A stretch of DNA of 64,000 nt from Rohdeia mirabilis (GTDB lineage Bacteria > Planctomycetota > UBA1135 > GCA-002686595): positions 4,526,001 to 4,590,000 of the forward strand of contig CP036290.1 of the NCBI GenBank assembly GCA_007750655.1. The letters run 5' to 3'. Both the position numbers and the translations under genes were made by a program. The notes beneath the pieces are model-generated. The model ran no database searches, was not told where the DNA came from, and saw only the letters and a list, made by a program, of their open reading frames with translations. Each line of letters begins with the position of its first letter. Positions within the stretch are counted from its first letter, which is position 1. Positions 16,554-25,674 of the stretch are shown here, one piece after another.

Positions 16554-18743
16554 TCAGGGACGCTGGGGCGCGTCCGCGGACTCGGGTTCGTCGGTCGGGA
16601 CGGCGGCGTTCTGGCCGTCCTTCGGTTCCGGCTCCGGCGGCGGCGGAACGGCGTCGAGCAACGCTTGCAGCGGGTCGCCGTGGCGCCACAGGAGCGCGCG
16701 CGCCTCGGGCTCGCGCAGGACGACGGGCGTGACGACGAGGACGAGTTCCGTGCGCCGTTCCTGCTCCGACGTCTCGCGGAACAGCCAACCGATGATCGGC
16801 ACCTGGCCGAGCACGGGCAGTCCGCTGCGCGAGCCTTGGTGACTGCGCGTCTGCAGGCCGCCGATCAACAGCGCTTCGCCGTCCGCGAGGCGCGCACTGG
16901 TGCGCAACGTCCGCGTGCGGAAGCCGACCGTCTCCTGGGCCGTGTTCGTGGCGGCCACGACGTCGGCAGTGAGGTCGAAGTCCGGCTCGGTGATCTCGGG
17001 CTGCAGGTCGAGCGTCACGCGCCCGTCGCGTCCGACCAGCGGACGCACGGCGAGGCCGATACCGAACTGCTCGGTGACGACGCCGGTGGTGATCACGCCG
17101 CCCGACGCGTCGGAGACCGTGTTCTGGCGGATCGGCAGCTCACCGCCGACGAGGAACTGCGCGGACTCGCCCGACAGCACCGTCAGGTTCGGACGCGACA
17201 GGCTGCGCGCCAGGCCTTCCTGTTCGAGGAAGCGCAGCGTCGCCGACAGGGCCAGGCGCCCGGTCGAGAGCTGCACCTCGTCGGCGAACGAGCCGTCGAG
17301 GAAACTGAGCACGTTCTGGATGTCCGTGTCGCTCGTCGGTCCCGTCCCGAGGCCGCCGGTGAACGGCGCGTCGGGGTTGCCGGTGGGCGTGCCCTGGAAC
17401 TGCGTCGTCAGCGGGCTGCGGCCGACTCCGGCGGCATCGAAGTCCGACAGCGCGGCGGTCAGCTTGGGACGCACCTCCTTCAGTCCGTCGCGGTCGACCT
17501 CGTACAGCTCGACGTGCACGCGCACCTGCGGAAGGTCGGTGACCTCGAGGAACGAGAGCACGCGGCCCCCGGCGGTCGACAGCACCGAAGCGCGACCGAC
17601 GTTCGCCTCGACACCGTTGTCGAGCTGCAACCGTCCGACGCCCGAACTCGAGCGACCGCTGGTGCCGAAGCCGCGGGATCCGCTCGCGCCCGTGTTGCCC
17701 GAACCGACGAAGTCGCGGATCGAACCGGCCTCGTCGGCGACCACGGTGATGTCGCCGGAGTCACTGCTCCCGCCCACCAGGCGACCGACGAGGGTCAGAC
17801 AGCGCGTGAGGGCGATCTGGTCGTCGACCTTGCCGTCCAGCACGAACAGGTCGTGCTCCGGGTCGGGAACGTCGCCGCGCTGGACCATGCGCACGACCAC
17901 GTCGTCGTAGCCGGCGGCCACGAGGGCCTGACCGACCAGCTGGACCTGCGACGGACCGAGCTCGTCGACGCGAACCAGGTTGATGATCGAGCCGCTCGAG
18001 CCGCGATCGGTGCGTTCGGTGACCAGCGCCGAGTCCGCCGTGTCGCCGGTGCCGACGAGCACGGGGCCGCGACCGGCATCGAGGTAGGCCTCGGCCGCCT
18101 GCTCGGCCGCGCGCCGCAGCGTCAGCGTCGGAACGTGTCCGCGCAGGACGTACGCCTCGCGATCGGGCGCGATGTCGACCGTCAGGCTCGGGTGGATGTC
18201 GGCCAGCGCGCGATCGAGCAGCTGCAGGTCCTTCTTGACCCACACGTGGGTGCGCTCGTAGCTGCCGTCCTCGTACCAGACGATCAGGCTCGTACGCCCC
18301 ACCGCGAGTCCGCGCAGCAGGACCTGGCGGTTCGTGAGCGTCTGCTGCTCGACCACGGTGGGATCACCGATCGCGATGCGGCTGATCGGCTGCGGGAAGC
18401 TCAACTCGGCGTGCGTGCCCTTCGTCAGGGACACGTCGGCTCCGTCCTGGAACGCGATCGTCGAGGACACGCGCGCTTCCATGCTTCCGGCGCTCGCGTC
18501 GCGCAACGTCGCGGGCGGGGCCGAGACGGCGCTGACCTTGCTGATCGGCGCCGCGGTCGACGCGGACACAGGTTCGGGCTCGGCGGCACCGGAAGGCATG
18601 GCCGAGACCGCGCCGAGGGTCACGACCAGGGCGCAGGCACCCGCGAACGCGAGCCGGCGGTGGACGAAGCGCGGTGCGGCGCCGACGACGGGAGCGCCGT
18701 CGAGAGCCGAGGAGACGGGAGGGGAGGACTTGGGCGTGACCAT
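16554..18743 (-). CDS. cpaC: CpaC/RcpA outer-membrane secretin of the Tad pilus
   Basis: A 729-residue protein. The N-terminus holds a long signal sequence (about 1-54). At about 95-180 is the pilus-secretin N-terminal domain (AFQDGADVSLTKGTHAELSF, then AIGDPTVVEQQTLTNRQVLL), followed by a BON-like segment near 185-240 and the secretin channel domain at about 430-685 (RVHVELYEVDRDGLKEV, FLVGGELPIRQNTV, and the hallmark LLIGGLQTRSHQGSRSGLPV followed by LGQVPIIGWLF). It forms the outer-membrane channel of the pilus. The C-terminus is Pro/Glu-rich. The ATG at 18743 is the first in frame with the signal peptide. It heads the locus. Confidence 0.92.
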   Translation of the reverse strand: MVTPKSSPPVSSALDGAPVVGAAPRFVHRRLAFAGACALVVTLGAVSAMPSGAAEPEPVSASTAAPISKVSAVSAPPATLRDASAGSMEARVSSTIAFQDGADVSLTKGTHAELSFPQPISRIAIGDPTVVEQQTLTNRQVLLRGLAVGRTSLIVWYEDGSYERTHVWVKKDLQLLDRALADIHPSLTVDIAPDREAYVLRGHVPTLTLRRAAEQAAEAYLDAGRGPVLVGTGDTADSALVTERTDRGSSGSIINLVRVDELGPSQVQLVGQALVAAGYDDVVVRMVQRGDVPDPEHDLFVLDGKVDDQIALTRCLTLVGRLVGGSSDSGDITVVADEAGSIRDFVGSGNTGASGSRGFGTSGRSSSGVGRLQLDNGVEANVGRASVLSTAGGRVLSFLEVTDLPQVRVHVELYEVDRDGLKEVRPKLTAALSDFDAAGVGRSPLTTQFQGTPTGNPDAPFTGGLGTGPTSDTDIQNVLSFLDGSFADEVQLSTGRLALSATLRFLEQEGLARSLSRPNLTVLSGESAQFLVGGELPIRQNTVSDASGGVITTGVVTEQFGIGLAVRPLVGRDGRVTLDLQPEITEPDFDLTADVVAATNTAQETVGFRTRTLRTSARLADGEALLIGGLQTRSHQGSRSGLPVLGQVPIIGWLFRETSEQERRTELVLVVTPVVLREPEARALLWRHGDPLQALLDAVPPPPEPEPKDGQNAAVPTDEPESADAPQRP

Positions 18744-18832
18744 GTGCCGGTGCGTTGGGTGCACGCGAAACGAGACGCCGGTGGACGGCCGTATCGAACG
18801 CGCGGTGCTGCGTGGAGCGCTCGACGTGCAGT

Positions 18833-18844
18833 CACCTCGAGGTG
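18833..18844. promoter_or_regulatory. 12-bp perfect palindrome in the cpaC leader
   Basis: CACCTCGAGGTG is a perfect palindrome about 90 bases upstream of the cpaC start codon and downstream of the candidate promoter at 18991-19019. It could be an operator for a dimeric regulator or a leader hairpin. A 12-bp palindrome can occur by chance in sequence this rich in C and G, so the call is weak. Confidence 0.3.
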
Positions 18845-18990
18845 GAGGCGGACATGAAGGACGGACGGTCGTGGCCTGGTGCGCGTTGCCGACGCTTCGT
18901 GCGAGCGAAGCTGTGGCGGCGCGCTGTCGAGACCCCTTGGCCGAACGAACTCGATTCCCCTTCGAGGTCGATCTGTAGCGAGCGAGCGGG

Positions 18991-19019
18991 ACGCTATGCG
19001 CGTTCCTAGAGAGCGTCAA
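18991..19019 (-). promoter_or_regulatory. Candidate sigma-70-type promoter of the Tad locus
   Basis: On the minus strand, TTGACG and TAGCGT are separated by exactly 17 bases. The -35 matches TTGACA at five of six positions; the -10 matches TATAAT at three. Transcription would start near 18984, giving a leader of about 240 bases before cpaC that includes the palindrome at 18833-18844. This is the best such match seen by eye in the 600-base gap, but it is only a pattern. Confidence 0.35.
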
Positions 19020-19265
19020 GACGCCCCGCTCGCGGCCCATCCGTGGCACCACGACGCGTTCGACGCGCGCGCGAGGGCGTTTTCCCAGGACGCGTGCTCC
19101 GGCGTCCCGATCGCGCGACGTGCGCTCGCGACGCGCGCTCGCGCGTGCGTCGTTCGGCCCGCGGTTGGGCCGCTTCGTCCCTCGCGCGGGCCGCCGGTGC
19201 GAACGCCTCGAGGCGGATCCAGGAATGCGAGGCCGGGATTGGCACCGCGGTTCGTGCCGTCGAGG

Positions 19266-19348
19266 CGCGAAAAACCGTGCGCGAGTTTCGCGTTCCCGTT
19301 GGCGCACCCGCGAATTCTGACCGCGAACGCGCGCGCTCCGCGGGTCAG
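19266..19348 (-). terminator. Two hairpins behind the flippase gene
   Basis: One inverted repeat (arms at 19317-19325 and 19338-19348, CTGAC-type ends) overlaps the flippase stop codon. A second (CGCGAAA at 19266-19272 and TTTCGCG at 19286-19292) lies about 50 bases further on, with a run of five T on the minus strand at its end. Together they could end transcription of the three-gene minus-strand unit before the Tad promoter region. The stems are short, so this is tentative. Confidence 0.35.
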
Positions 19349-20262
19349 GACGCCTCGGTTCGCGCCTTCGGTCGCACCGCCATCCGCAGGTGGGCGAGTC
19401 CACCGAGGACCGAGACGTTGAACAGCTGCACGAGGTGCGTCGACAGTCCGACCGCGAGCGCCGTGTCGAGGTCGACGCCGAGGATGCCGTAGCCCAACTG
19501 CCAACCGGCTTCCATCGGACCGATCCCGCCGAACGCCGCGAGCGGCACGAGCGATCCGATCTGTGCGCTGGCGGTCGCGAACGCGTTGTCGAGCAGGCCG
19601 ATGTGCTCGGGAAGTCCGAGCCCGCTGGCGAGCGTGACCCAGAACCCGAACACGCACAGCCACAGCGGGACGGACAGCAGCAGCGCCGGCACGAGGCTCG
19701 TGCGCTGCCCGGCCGACTCGAGCGCCGTTCCCAGTCGACCGACGATCTCGCCGACCCGTCGGGCGCGAGGTCCGCGCGTCGCCAGACGTCGCGCCAGCCC
19801 GTCGGTCAGTCGCGTCGCTCGCGCGAAGACGATGGCGACCAGCAGCGACCCGACGAACAGTCCGCCCGCCAGGACCAGCGCGAGTCCGCCCCGCTCGCGC
19901 GCCACGACCATCGCCGCGAGCCCACCGATCGCCCCCAGCATCAGCACGTCGAGCAGGCGCGACACCAACAGACTCGCCGTCGCCGCCGATCCGCTGACGC
20001 CCGATCGGCCGCGCAGGTAGACGATCAGCGTCAACTCACCGGTCTTGGCCGGCAGGACCTGCACCGCGAGGTTGTGCGCCGCCGACGCGGTCACCACCTC
20101 CGCCAGGGGCGGCCGCTCGGCGATCGGCACGAGGACCTGGAAGCGGCGCGCGCGGAACAGGTAGCTGACGACGTGCAGTCCGAAGGCCGCGGCGAAGGTC
20201 CCCGGTCCGAGCCGCCGCAGCGTGCGTGCGACGTCGTCGACGTGCAGGCCCGACCACCACAT
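19345..20262 (-). CDS. Flippase/lysylphosphatidylglycerol-synthase-like membrane protein; true start uncertain
   Basis: A polytopic membrane protein of 305 residues from the first ATG, in the LPG_synthase_TM (UPF0104) superfamily: FRARRFQVLVP, an AHNLAVQVLPAKTGELTLI motif, and AAFGGIGPMEAGWQLGYGIL near the C-terminus. Family members typically carry a further hydrophobic helix before the segment that begins here. That helix is encoded just upstream in the same frame (KLLIRLLLAAGLLALL), but no ATG, GTG or TTG lies between it and the preceding stop codon. Possible starts are CTG (20307), ATT (20301) or translational coupling to the HEAT/vWA gene ending at 20386. Substrate unknown. Confidence 0.75.
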   Translation of the reverse strand: MWWSGLHVDDVARTLRRLGPGTFAAAFGLHVVSYLFRARRFQVLVPIAERPPLAEVVTASAAHNLAVQVLPAKTGELTLIVYLRGRSGVSGSAATASLLVSRLLDVLMLGAIGGLAAMVVARERGGLALVLAGGLFVGSLLVAIVFARATRLTDGLARRLATRGPRARRVGEIVGRLGTALESAGQRTSLVPALLLSVPLWLCVFGFWVTLASGLGLPEHIGLLDNAFATASAQIGSLVPLAAFGGIGPMEAGWQLGYGILGVDLDTALAVGLSTHLVQLFNVSVLGGLAHLRMAVRPKARTEAS

Positions 20263-20385
20263 GAGCAGCGCGAGCAGGCCCGCGGCCAGGAGGAGTCGAA
20301 TGAGCAGCTTCGTGGCGCGGTCCGGTTCGATTCGCGTGGGCGGTGCCGAGCTGCGGAACGCTCCGCGGCCTCGGCGAGGGCGGCG

Positions 20386-22713
20386 CTAGGGCAGGAAGAC
20401 GTACGTGCCGCCCGAGCTCTCGGCCAGCCACCGCAGCGCGCGGTCGTGCGCCCCGAGGGCCACACCGTGGACGACCAGGTCGCGTTCGCGGTTGCGCAGG
20501 GTGAACGCGCGTCGAAGGGCCTCGGCGTCCTCGGCGTCGAACTTCGGACGGTCGCCGGTCGAGACGACGATCAGGCTCTCGAGTGCGACGTCCGCCTCGG
20601 CCCCGGCGACCAGCTCCTCGAGCGAGGCGGTGCGCACGGGCGTGAAGCCCTCGAAGAAGTCGTCGATCGCGCTGGCCGTGCTGGCGCCACAGGCGGCGAG
20701 TCCCTGCCAGGGCGACTCGGACTCGGGGGTGGCCGGCAGGATGCGCAACTGGACGATCGGTCCGGCCTGGCGCGCGAGGTCGACCAGGTCGCGGCGCACG
20801 AGTTCGACGAACGAGGCGGCCGGGGACTCGCCGACGTGACGCTGGGCAGCCGGCGCACCGAGCGCCTCGATCCCGAGGTCGAACGCGACACCGACGTTGG
20901 CTCGTCGCAGCGGGACGCCGAGCAGTTCACCAAAGACGTCCTCGCGGCGCAGCGCGCTCCCCCACCCGTCGCGCAGATCGCGCGCGAGCTCGGGATCAAC
21001 GGCTTCGAAGGCGCCGCGCTCGCCCGACCACCACTCCTCCCAGTCCGCGGGCAAGGCGCCGAGGTCCTTGCCGGTCAACGTCCACAGCGAACGCAGCGCC
21101 CGGTCGCGCGTGGGCAGGTGGTCGATGGCGAGCGCCTCGATCATCAGCGTCACCCCGCGCCCCCAGCGCCGCTCGGTCGCACTGTCCAGGACAGCGCGGC
21201 GAAGGGTCGGAGGACCTTCGAAGAGCGCCTCGCGCAGGAGCTCCTCGTGGCCGTCCGGGTCGATCGTGCCGGCCACGGAGATCGCGGCCCGACGCGCCTG
21301 GATCACGTCGGATCCGGTCAGTTCGAGCGCGTCCTCCAGCAGGTCCTTCTCGGCGTCGCCGAGCGCCAGCCGCGCGCGCAGCAGCGCCGCCACGTCCTCG
21401 TCGTCCTTGGCCTTGCGCGCCGCGCGTTGGACCAGCGAGAGTCCGCCCGTGTCGTTGCGGGCCACCATCGCCGCCAGCGACTCGAGCCGCACCGATCGGT
21501 CCTTCTCGGTCAGGTTCGCGCGCAGCGCCTCGAGCACCTTCTCGTCGCCGAAGGCGTCGGCCTCCGTCTCCTCGCCCTCGTCACGTGCGTCGCCGCCGGG
21601 TCCGTTGCGGCGCCCGGTGCGCGCGATCGTCACGCGCGCGGGCAGCGAATCGATCGCGAAGAGCATCTGGGGCGGGCGCCCCTTCGTGAGCTGCTTGCGG
21701 ACGATGTCGAGCACGCGCTGGGGCATGGCGCGGTTGATCTCGCCCGAGATCGCACGGCGCAGCTCGGGGTCGATCTTCTTGCCGCAGCCGACGTCCTCGA
21801 ACAAGTAGGTGAAGTAGCGCTCGCGATCGAAGTGGTCGGCGATCTTCGACGCGGCCCAGCGGCGCAGCTCGATCGGCTCGTCGTCGTCCTCGATGTACTC
21901 CTCGGCGCGTTCGTCGGCCTTGACGTCGTCGCGATCGTCCTGGACCTCGTTGGCGCGCGCGCGGATCACGGCGGAGCGGTCCTCGAGCGCGTCCTCCAAC
22001 TCCTCGCCGCGCATCTCCTCGCACGTCTCGCGGAACGCGATCTCGCGCATGCGCCCGAGCGCACCGTCCGGGGCGTAGGCGGCGATCTCGTCGTTCGGCG
22101 CCTTCTTGCCGCCGCGGCCGTACACCGTCTTGAACCAGGCGTAGTCGGGCAGACGACGATCGTCGGCGAAGAGCTCGAACGCGCGCACGGCGTCGACCGT
22201 GTCCGGCCGTTCGTCGACGACGGCGCGCAGCAGGACTTCACCGTCGCTGCCGAGCTCGTCCGCGGCCTCCATGGCGGCGGCGCGGCGCAGCGGACTGCTG
22301 GTGTCGTCGAGCCAGGTCGAGATCGCCTCGCGCAGTCGGTCGATCGACGCCTCGCGCTCGTCCTTCTCCTCGAGGTCCTCGGCCGTGCGCATGTGGCGGG
22401 CCCAGGCGGTGAGCGCCAGGGAACGCGTGCGCCAGGCGAGCGTCTCGTCCGCGAACACCGCGGCCAGACCGGCCGGCACGTCGACGTGGCCCGCGTTGGC
22501 GAGGCGCCGGAAGACGTGGCTCGGCGTGCGGTCGCCGAGCGCTGCGATCAACTCGAAGTCCGCCGCGACCAGGGCGTCCTCGTCCTCGGCGGCCTCCACG
22601 TCCTCGGCGGGCGGTGAATCCTGCCGCGGCGCGAACGCGTGCGTCGCGGGAGCGCTGACGGTGAGTGCGAGAAGGAGCGCCACGGACGTGGCGGCGGTGC
22701 GGCGAACGCGCAT
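20386..22713 (-). CDS. Exported HEAT-repeat protein with degenerate von Willebrand A domain
   Basis: A 775-residue protein with a signal peptide (about 1-28), long helical HEAT-like repeats (about 60-560), a WEEWWSGERGAF motif, and a C-terminal domain at about 600-775. That domain aligns with the vWA domain of the upstream neighbour (22790-24979): same spacing, and both end with a Gly-Gly turn plus a hydrophobic Pro end (GGTYVFLP here). The metal site DxSxS of the neighbour is here DLGIEAL, and its SDGEP loop is STGDRP, so metal binding is probably lost. The two probably arose by duplication. The ATG at 22713 precedes the signal peptide. Confidence 0.8.
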   Translation of the reverse strand: MRVRRTAATSVALLLALTVSAPATHAFAPRQDSPPAEDVEAAEDEDALVAADFELIAALGDRTPSHVFRRLANAGHVDVPAGLAAVFADETLAWRTRSLALTAWARHMRTAEDLEEKDEREASIDRLREAISTWLDDTSSPLRRAAAMEAADELGSDGEVLLRAVVDERPDTVDAVRAFELFADDRRLPDYAWFKTVYGRGGKKAPNDEIAAYAPDGALGRMREIAFRETCEEMRGEELEDALEDRSAVIRARANEVQDDRDDVKADERAEEYIEDDDEPIELRRWAASKIADHFDRERYFTYLFEDVGCGKKIDPELRRAISGEINRAMPQRVLDIVRKQLTKGRPPQMLFAIDSLPARVTIARTGRRNGPGGDARDEGEETEADAFGDEKVLEALRANLTEKDRSVRLESLAAMVARNDTGGLSLVQRAARKAKDDEDVAALLRARLALGDAEKDLLEDALELTGSDVIQARRAAISVAGTIDPDGHEELLREALFEGPPTLRRAVLDSATERRWGRGVTLMIEALAIDHLPTRDRALRSLWTLTGKDLGALPADWEEWWSGERGAFEAVDPELARDLRDGWGSALRREDVFGELLGVPLRRANVGVAFDLGIEALGAPAAQRHVGESPAASFVELVRRDLVDLARQAGPIVQLRILPATPESESPWQGLAACGASTASAIDDFFEGFTPVRTASLEELVAGAEADVALESLIVVSTGDRPKFDAEDAEALRRAFTLRNRERDLVVHGVALGAHDRALRWLAESSGGTYVFLP

Positions 22714-22789
22714 GGTCTGGGGGGCGGTAGGGGCGGCTGGAACGGACGAGCGTCGGAGGCGGGGACCGAACCTGTCGGCCCCCCGGGTC

Positions 22790-24979
22790 TCACGGGATGA
22801 GCACCGTCTCGCCACCCGAGTCCTCGGCCAACCAACGCAGCAGCTCGAACGTCGCGCCGATCTGGACCGTGTGGATGACGACTCCGCGGTGCTCGTTCCA
22901 GCGCTTCGCGAGCTGGCGGATCGCGTTGATCTCGAGCACCTCACCCTCGGTCGGCTCGCCGTCGGACAACACGACGATCGTGTCGATCTCGGGGTCCGCG
23001 AAGGCGGTCCGCAGGCCGTCGTAGATGTTCGTGCCGCCGGAGGCCACGAGGTCGCGCACCTCCTCCTTCATCTCCTCGAGCGCTTCCGGCTCGTTCACGA
23101 CCATCTCCTCGCGGATCGGTCGGGCGCGGTCGCTGAACGGAATGATGTTGAACAGCGCGCCGGCGTCCATCGCGTCGAGGAAGTTGATCAGCTCGGTCTT
23201 CGCGACCTCGATCCGCATCTCGCCCTCCTCGCCGACGTACTGGCCCTTGACCTTCTCCTCCATCGAGCCTGAGACGTCCACCACGAACGCGATCCGGTGC
23301 GACTCGATCTCGATGCCGAAGAACTCGGAGGTCGAGGTGGTCAGTTCCAGACGCTGGGCGGCGCGCTCGCGCTCGAGGCTGCGCAGCTCGGCCGGCGTGA
23401 TGCACTTGAAGCCCGCGCCCTCCTCGCGCCACCAGCTCTCCCAGGCCTTCGCGCGCTTCTGGTAGGGAGCGCCGGTCAGGGCGAACAGCGCCTCGGCCAC
23501 CGCCGTCTCGATGCGGCCCTCCTCCTTCGGCAGACGCTCGATGAGCATCGGGATCGTCGCTTCGTTGCGCATCTCGACGCAGGCCTCGATCGCGGCGAGG
23601 CGCGTGGCCCAGTCCTCGTGGCCGAGCGCCTTCTCGATCATCGGCAGCGCTTCGGCGTCCTTGCGCTTGGCGATCTCGTGCAGGGCGGCGATCCGCAGCG
23701 GCCCGGCGGGGCTGGTCGTGTACTGGCGCACCTGCTTGCCCCATTCCACGTTCCCGTCGCGAATGGTGCTGATCGCCGAGAGCGCGATGCCCAGCTCGTT
23801 CGGGTCGTCGGCGTCCTCCGCGTCCTCGACGATCTCGAGCAGGTCCTCGACCGCTTCGTCGTCGCCGCGCTCGGCGCAGATGCGCATCGCCGTGGTGCGC
23901 ACTTCGAGCTCTTTGTCACCGAGTAGCTTGCGGTAGCTCTTCGAGACCTTGTCGTCCTCGACGCGGGCGCAGGCCAGCGCGTAGAAGATCTTCTCCTCCG
24001 CCTTGCCCTTGGTGATGTTCTTCGCGGCCTTCGCCAGCGTCTTCTCGTCGGCGTTGTCGCGCAGCATCTCGGCCAGACCGCGGCGCAGGGCCGGCGAGGA
24101 CTGGCGGTTGCTGCCGACCTTCTCGACGTCGCGCAGGAAGTCGTCCTCGCGCAGGGCCAGCAGCAGCTCGGCCGCTGCCAGGCGCGCGAGCGGGTCCGCC
24201 TCGAGCATCGAGAAGATCTGGTCGGCCCTGTCCTCGGCCTCCTGCGCCTTGCGCGTCGTCAGCTCCTCGAACGCGAGCCGCAGGTTCGGACCGCCCTCCT
24301 CGGACAGCGCTTCGACCAGTTCGTCGGTCGAGAGGTGCTTGATCAGCCCCTGGAACGCGAGCCGGCGCAGGTCGATCAGGCGGCGCGGCTCCTTCTTCTC
24401 TTCGTCCTTCTTCGCCTTCTTCTTCTTGCCGTCCTCCTCCTCGTCGGGCTTCCACAGCTTGCGGTACCAGGTGGTGTCGGCGGCGGAGGCCTTCTCGACG
24501 TGCAAGCGCATCGCCTCGATGCGGATCTGATCCTCGGCCGGCGAGTCGACGATGGCCTCGAGTCGCTTGCGGCCGCCCTGCTCGGACTTGGCGAGCGCGG
24601 CGACGGCCTCGATGCGCAGCAGGCGGCGCTTGTCCTTCGTCGCGATGTCGGTGAGCTTGTCGAGCACCTTCGCGTTCACGTCCGCGATGTCGGTGAACGG
24701 CGGCAGCGACTCGATCACGCGCAGGCGGCCGGCCGGCGACCCCATCACGTCGTAGACCTCGATCAGCGCCAGGGCCGCCGCGGGCTCGCGCGACTTGACC
24801 AGCTGGGTGAAGAGCGCGCGATCGGCGAGCTCCTTCTGGGTCTTCAGCTCGGCGACGAGCTCCTCGGTCGTCATGTCCTTGACGTCCTTGGCCTCCTGGC
24901 TCACGGCGCTGCCGACGAAGGCGGGCACGAGAGCGGCGAGGAGGGCGAGGAGCACGAGAGCTGCGAACGGTCGGCGCAT
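22790..24979 (-). CDS. Exported HEAT-repeat protein with intact von Willebrand A domain
   Basis: A 729-residue protein. A signal peptide (LVLLALLAALVPAFVGSAVS) is followed by HEAT/armadillo-like helical repeats to about residue 510, a Lys/Glu-rich stretch near 200-225 (EEEDGKKKKAKKDEEKK), and a vWA domain at 561-729. The MIDAS metal site is complete: DVSGSM near 568, the Thr in GGTNIYDG, and the Asp in VLSDGEPTEG. Such proteins probably make metal-dependent contacts with partners outside the cytoplasm. The gene is followed 76 bases later by its paralogue, which lost the site. Confidence 0.85.
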   Translation of the reverse strand: MRRPFAALVLLALLAALVPAFVGSAVSQEAKDVKDMTTEELVAELKTQKELADRALFTQLVKSREPAAALALIEVYDVMGSPAGRLRVIESLPPFTDIADVNAKVLDKLTDIATKDKRRLLRIEAVAALAKSEQGGRKRLEAIVDSPAEDQIRIEAMRLHVEKASAADTTWYRKLWKPDEEEDGKKKKAKKDEEKKEPRRLIDLRRLAFQGLIKHLSTDELVEALSEEGGPNLRLAFEELTTRKAQEAEDRADQIFSMLEADPLARLAAAELLLALREDDFLRDVEKVGSNRQSSPALRRGLAEMLRDNADEKTLAKAAKNITKGKAEEKIFYALACARVEDDKVSKSYRKLLGDKELEVRTTAMRICAERGDDEAVEDLLEIVEDAEDADDPNELGIALSAISTIRDGNVEWGKQVRQYTTSPAGPLRIAALHEIAKRKDAEALPMIEKALGHEDWATRLAAIEACVEMRNEATIPMLIERLPKEEGRIETAVAEALFALTGAPYQKRAKAWESWWREEGAGFKCITPAELRSLERERAAQRLELTTSTSEFFGIEIESHRIAFVVDVSGSMEEKVKGQYVGEEGEMRIEVAKTELINFLDAMDAGALFNIIPFSDRARPIREEMVVNEPEALEEMKEEVRDLVASGGTNIYDGLRTAFADPEIDTIVVLSDGEPTEGEVLEINAIRQLAKRWNEHRGVVIHTVQIGATFELLRWLAEDSGGETVLIP

Positions 24980-25187
24980 GGGAGTCTGGTCCGGATGGAC
25001 GATTCGGCTGACGGCGGGTGCGGGTCAGCACAGTGGTCGGGCTGGCGCCCTTTCGGACGGGCGTCGCGAGAGCCCCGCGAGGTCGAGGGCCACGGCGCCG
25101 TACGAGCGGGCGCCGGGGTCCGTTGAGGGGACGCCATGGTAGCGGCCCCTCAGGGTCCGTCGGCGCCCGACCGACAAGCGTCTTCCG

Positions 25188-25213
25188 AAGGCCCCGCCCC
25201 CCCGTGGGGCCTT
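25188..25213. promoter_or_regulatory. Hairpin in the leader of the 25237 gene
   Basis: AAGGCCCC and GGGGCCTT form an 8-bp stem with a 10-base C-rich loop, 24 bases upstream of an ATG at 25237 and between two divergent genes. It cannot be a terminator for either upstream gene, because both are read away from it. It may be a leader hairpin or an operator. Chance in GC-rich sequence is possible. Confidence 0.3.
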
Positions 25214-25236
25214 TCCCGGCCGACGCCCCCCGCGCC

Positions 25237-25674
25237 ATGACCGATACGCTCGACCCCACCCCGGCCCCCGCCGCCCGCGCCCGTGCGCTCCTGCGCCTGT
25301 TGCGCGATCTCAACCTGTCGGACGAGCGCGTCACGATCGCCGGCGCCCGCACGGTGCGGATCGTGGGCTGCCGTTCGCTCGACGAGCCGGCCGATCGGGT
25401 CCTCGTCTACCGCGTGCGCTGCGGCGAGATCGAGTACGACCTCGAGCTGAACCTCCACACCGACGGTGAACACGGCCCCGAGGTCGTGATCCGCCTGACC
25501 CCGGACTCGCCCGGCACCGACCGCCGCGTGCGTCTGGTCGGCGGCGCCGATGGCCCGGTCACCGCGCCCGATCTGTTGGCGCGCCTCGATCCCGACGCCG
25601 CGATCGCCAAGGACGCCGCGCACTTCATGCGGCGCGTGGTGCGGGCGGCGTTCGCGGGACCGAGCGCGGCGTAG
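25237..25674 (+). CDS. Hypothetical protein, 145 residues
   Basis: A small cytosolic protein without signal peptide. Residues about 13-25 form a Leu/Arg-rich helix (RARALLRLLRDLNLSDERVT), followed by alternating beta-like segments (TVRIVGCRSLDEP, VLVYRVRCGEIEYDLELNLH, VVIRLTPDSPG) and a C-terminal helix with FMRRVVRAAF. The two cysteines (about 46 and 62) are not in a recognisable metal motif. Start is the ATG at 25237 because upstream frame residues are Arg/Pro-rich antiphase. No family was recognised. A tandem GTAGGAAGG-type repeat occurs just at its stop. Confidence 0.6.
   Translation: MTDTLDPTPAPAARARALLRLLRDLNLSDERVTIAGARTVRIVGCRSLDEPADRVLVYRVRCGEIEYDLELNLHTDGEHGPEVVIRLTPDSPGTDRRVRLVGGADGPVTAPDLLARLDPDAAIAKDAAHFMRRVVRAAFAGPSAA

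Larger units (their letters stand above)
18744..19344. other. Non-coding region upstream of the Tad locus
   Basis: About 600 bases without a convincing gene. The half nearer cpaC holds the 12-bp palindrome at 18833-18844 and a sigma-70-like promoter candidate at 18991-19019, both oriented for the pilus genes. The other half is a mixture of alternating CG-rich sequence and holds hairpins behind the flippase gene. Open frames across it have the Arg-rich composition of antiphase GC-rich DNA. Confidence 0.6.

Noticed and set aside
19006..19245. Small open frames in the gap upstream of the Tad locus
   Set aside because: Arg/Ala-rich translations on both strands, no start signals and no recognisable motif.
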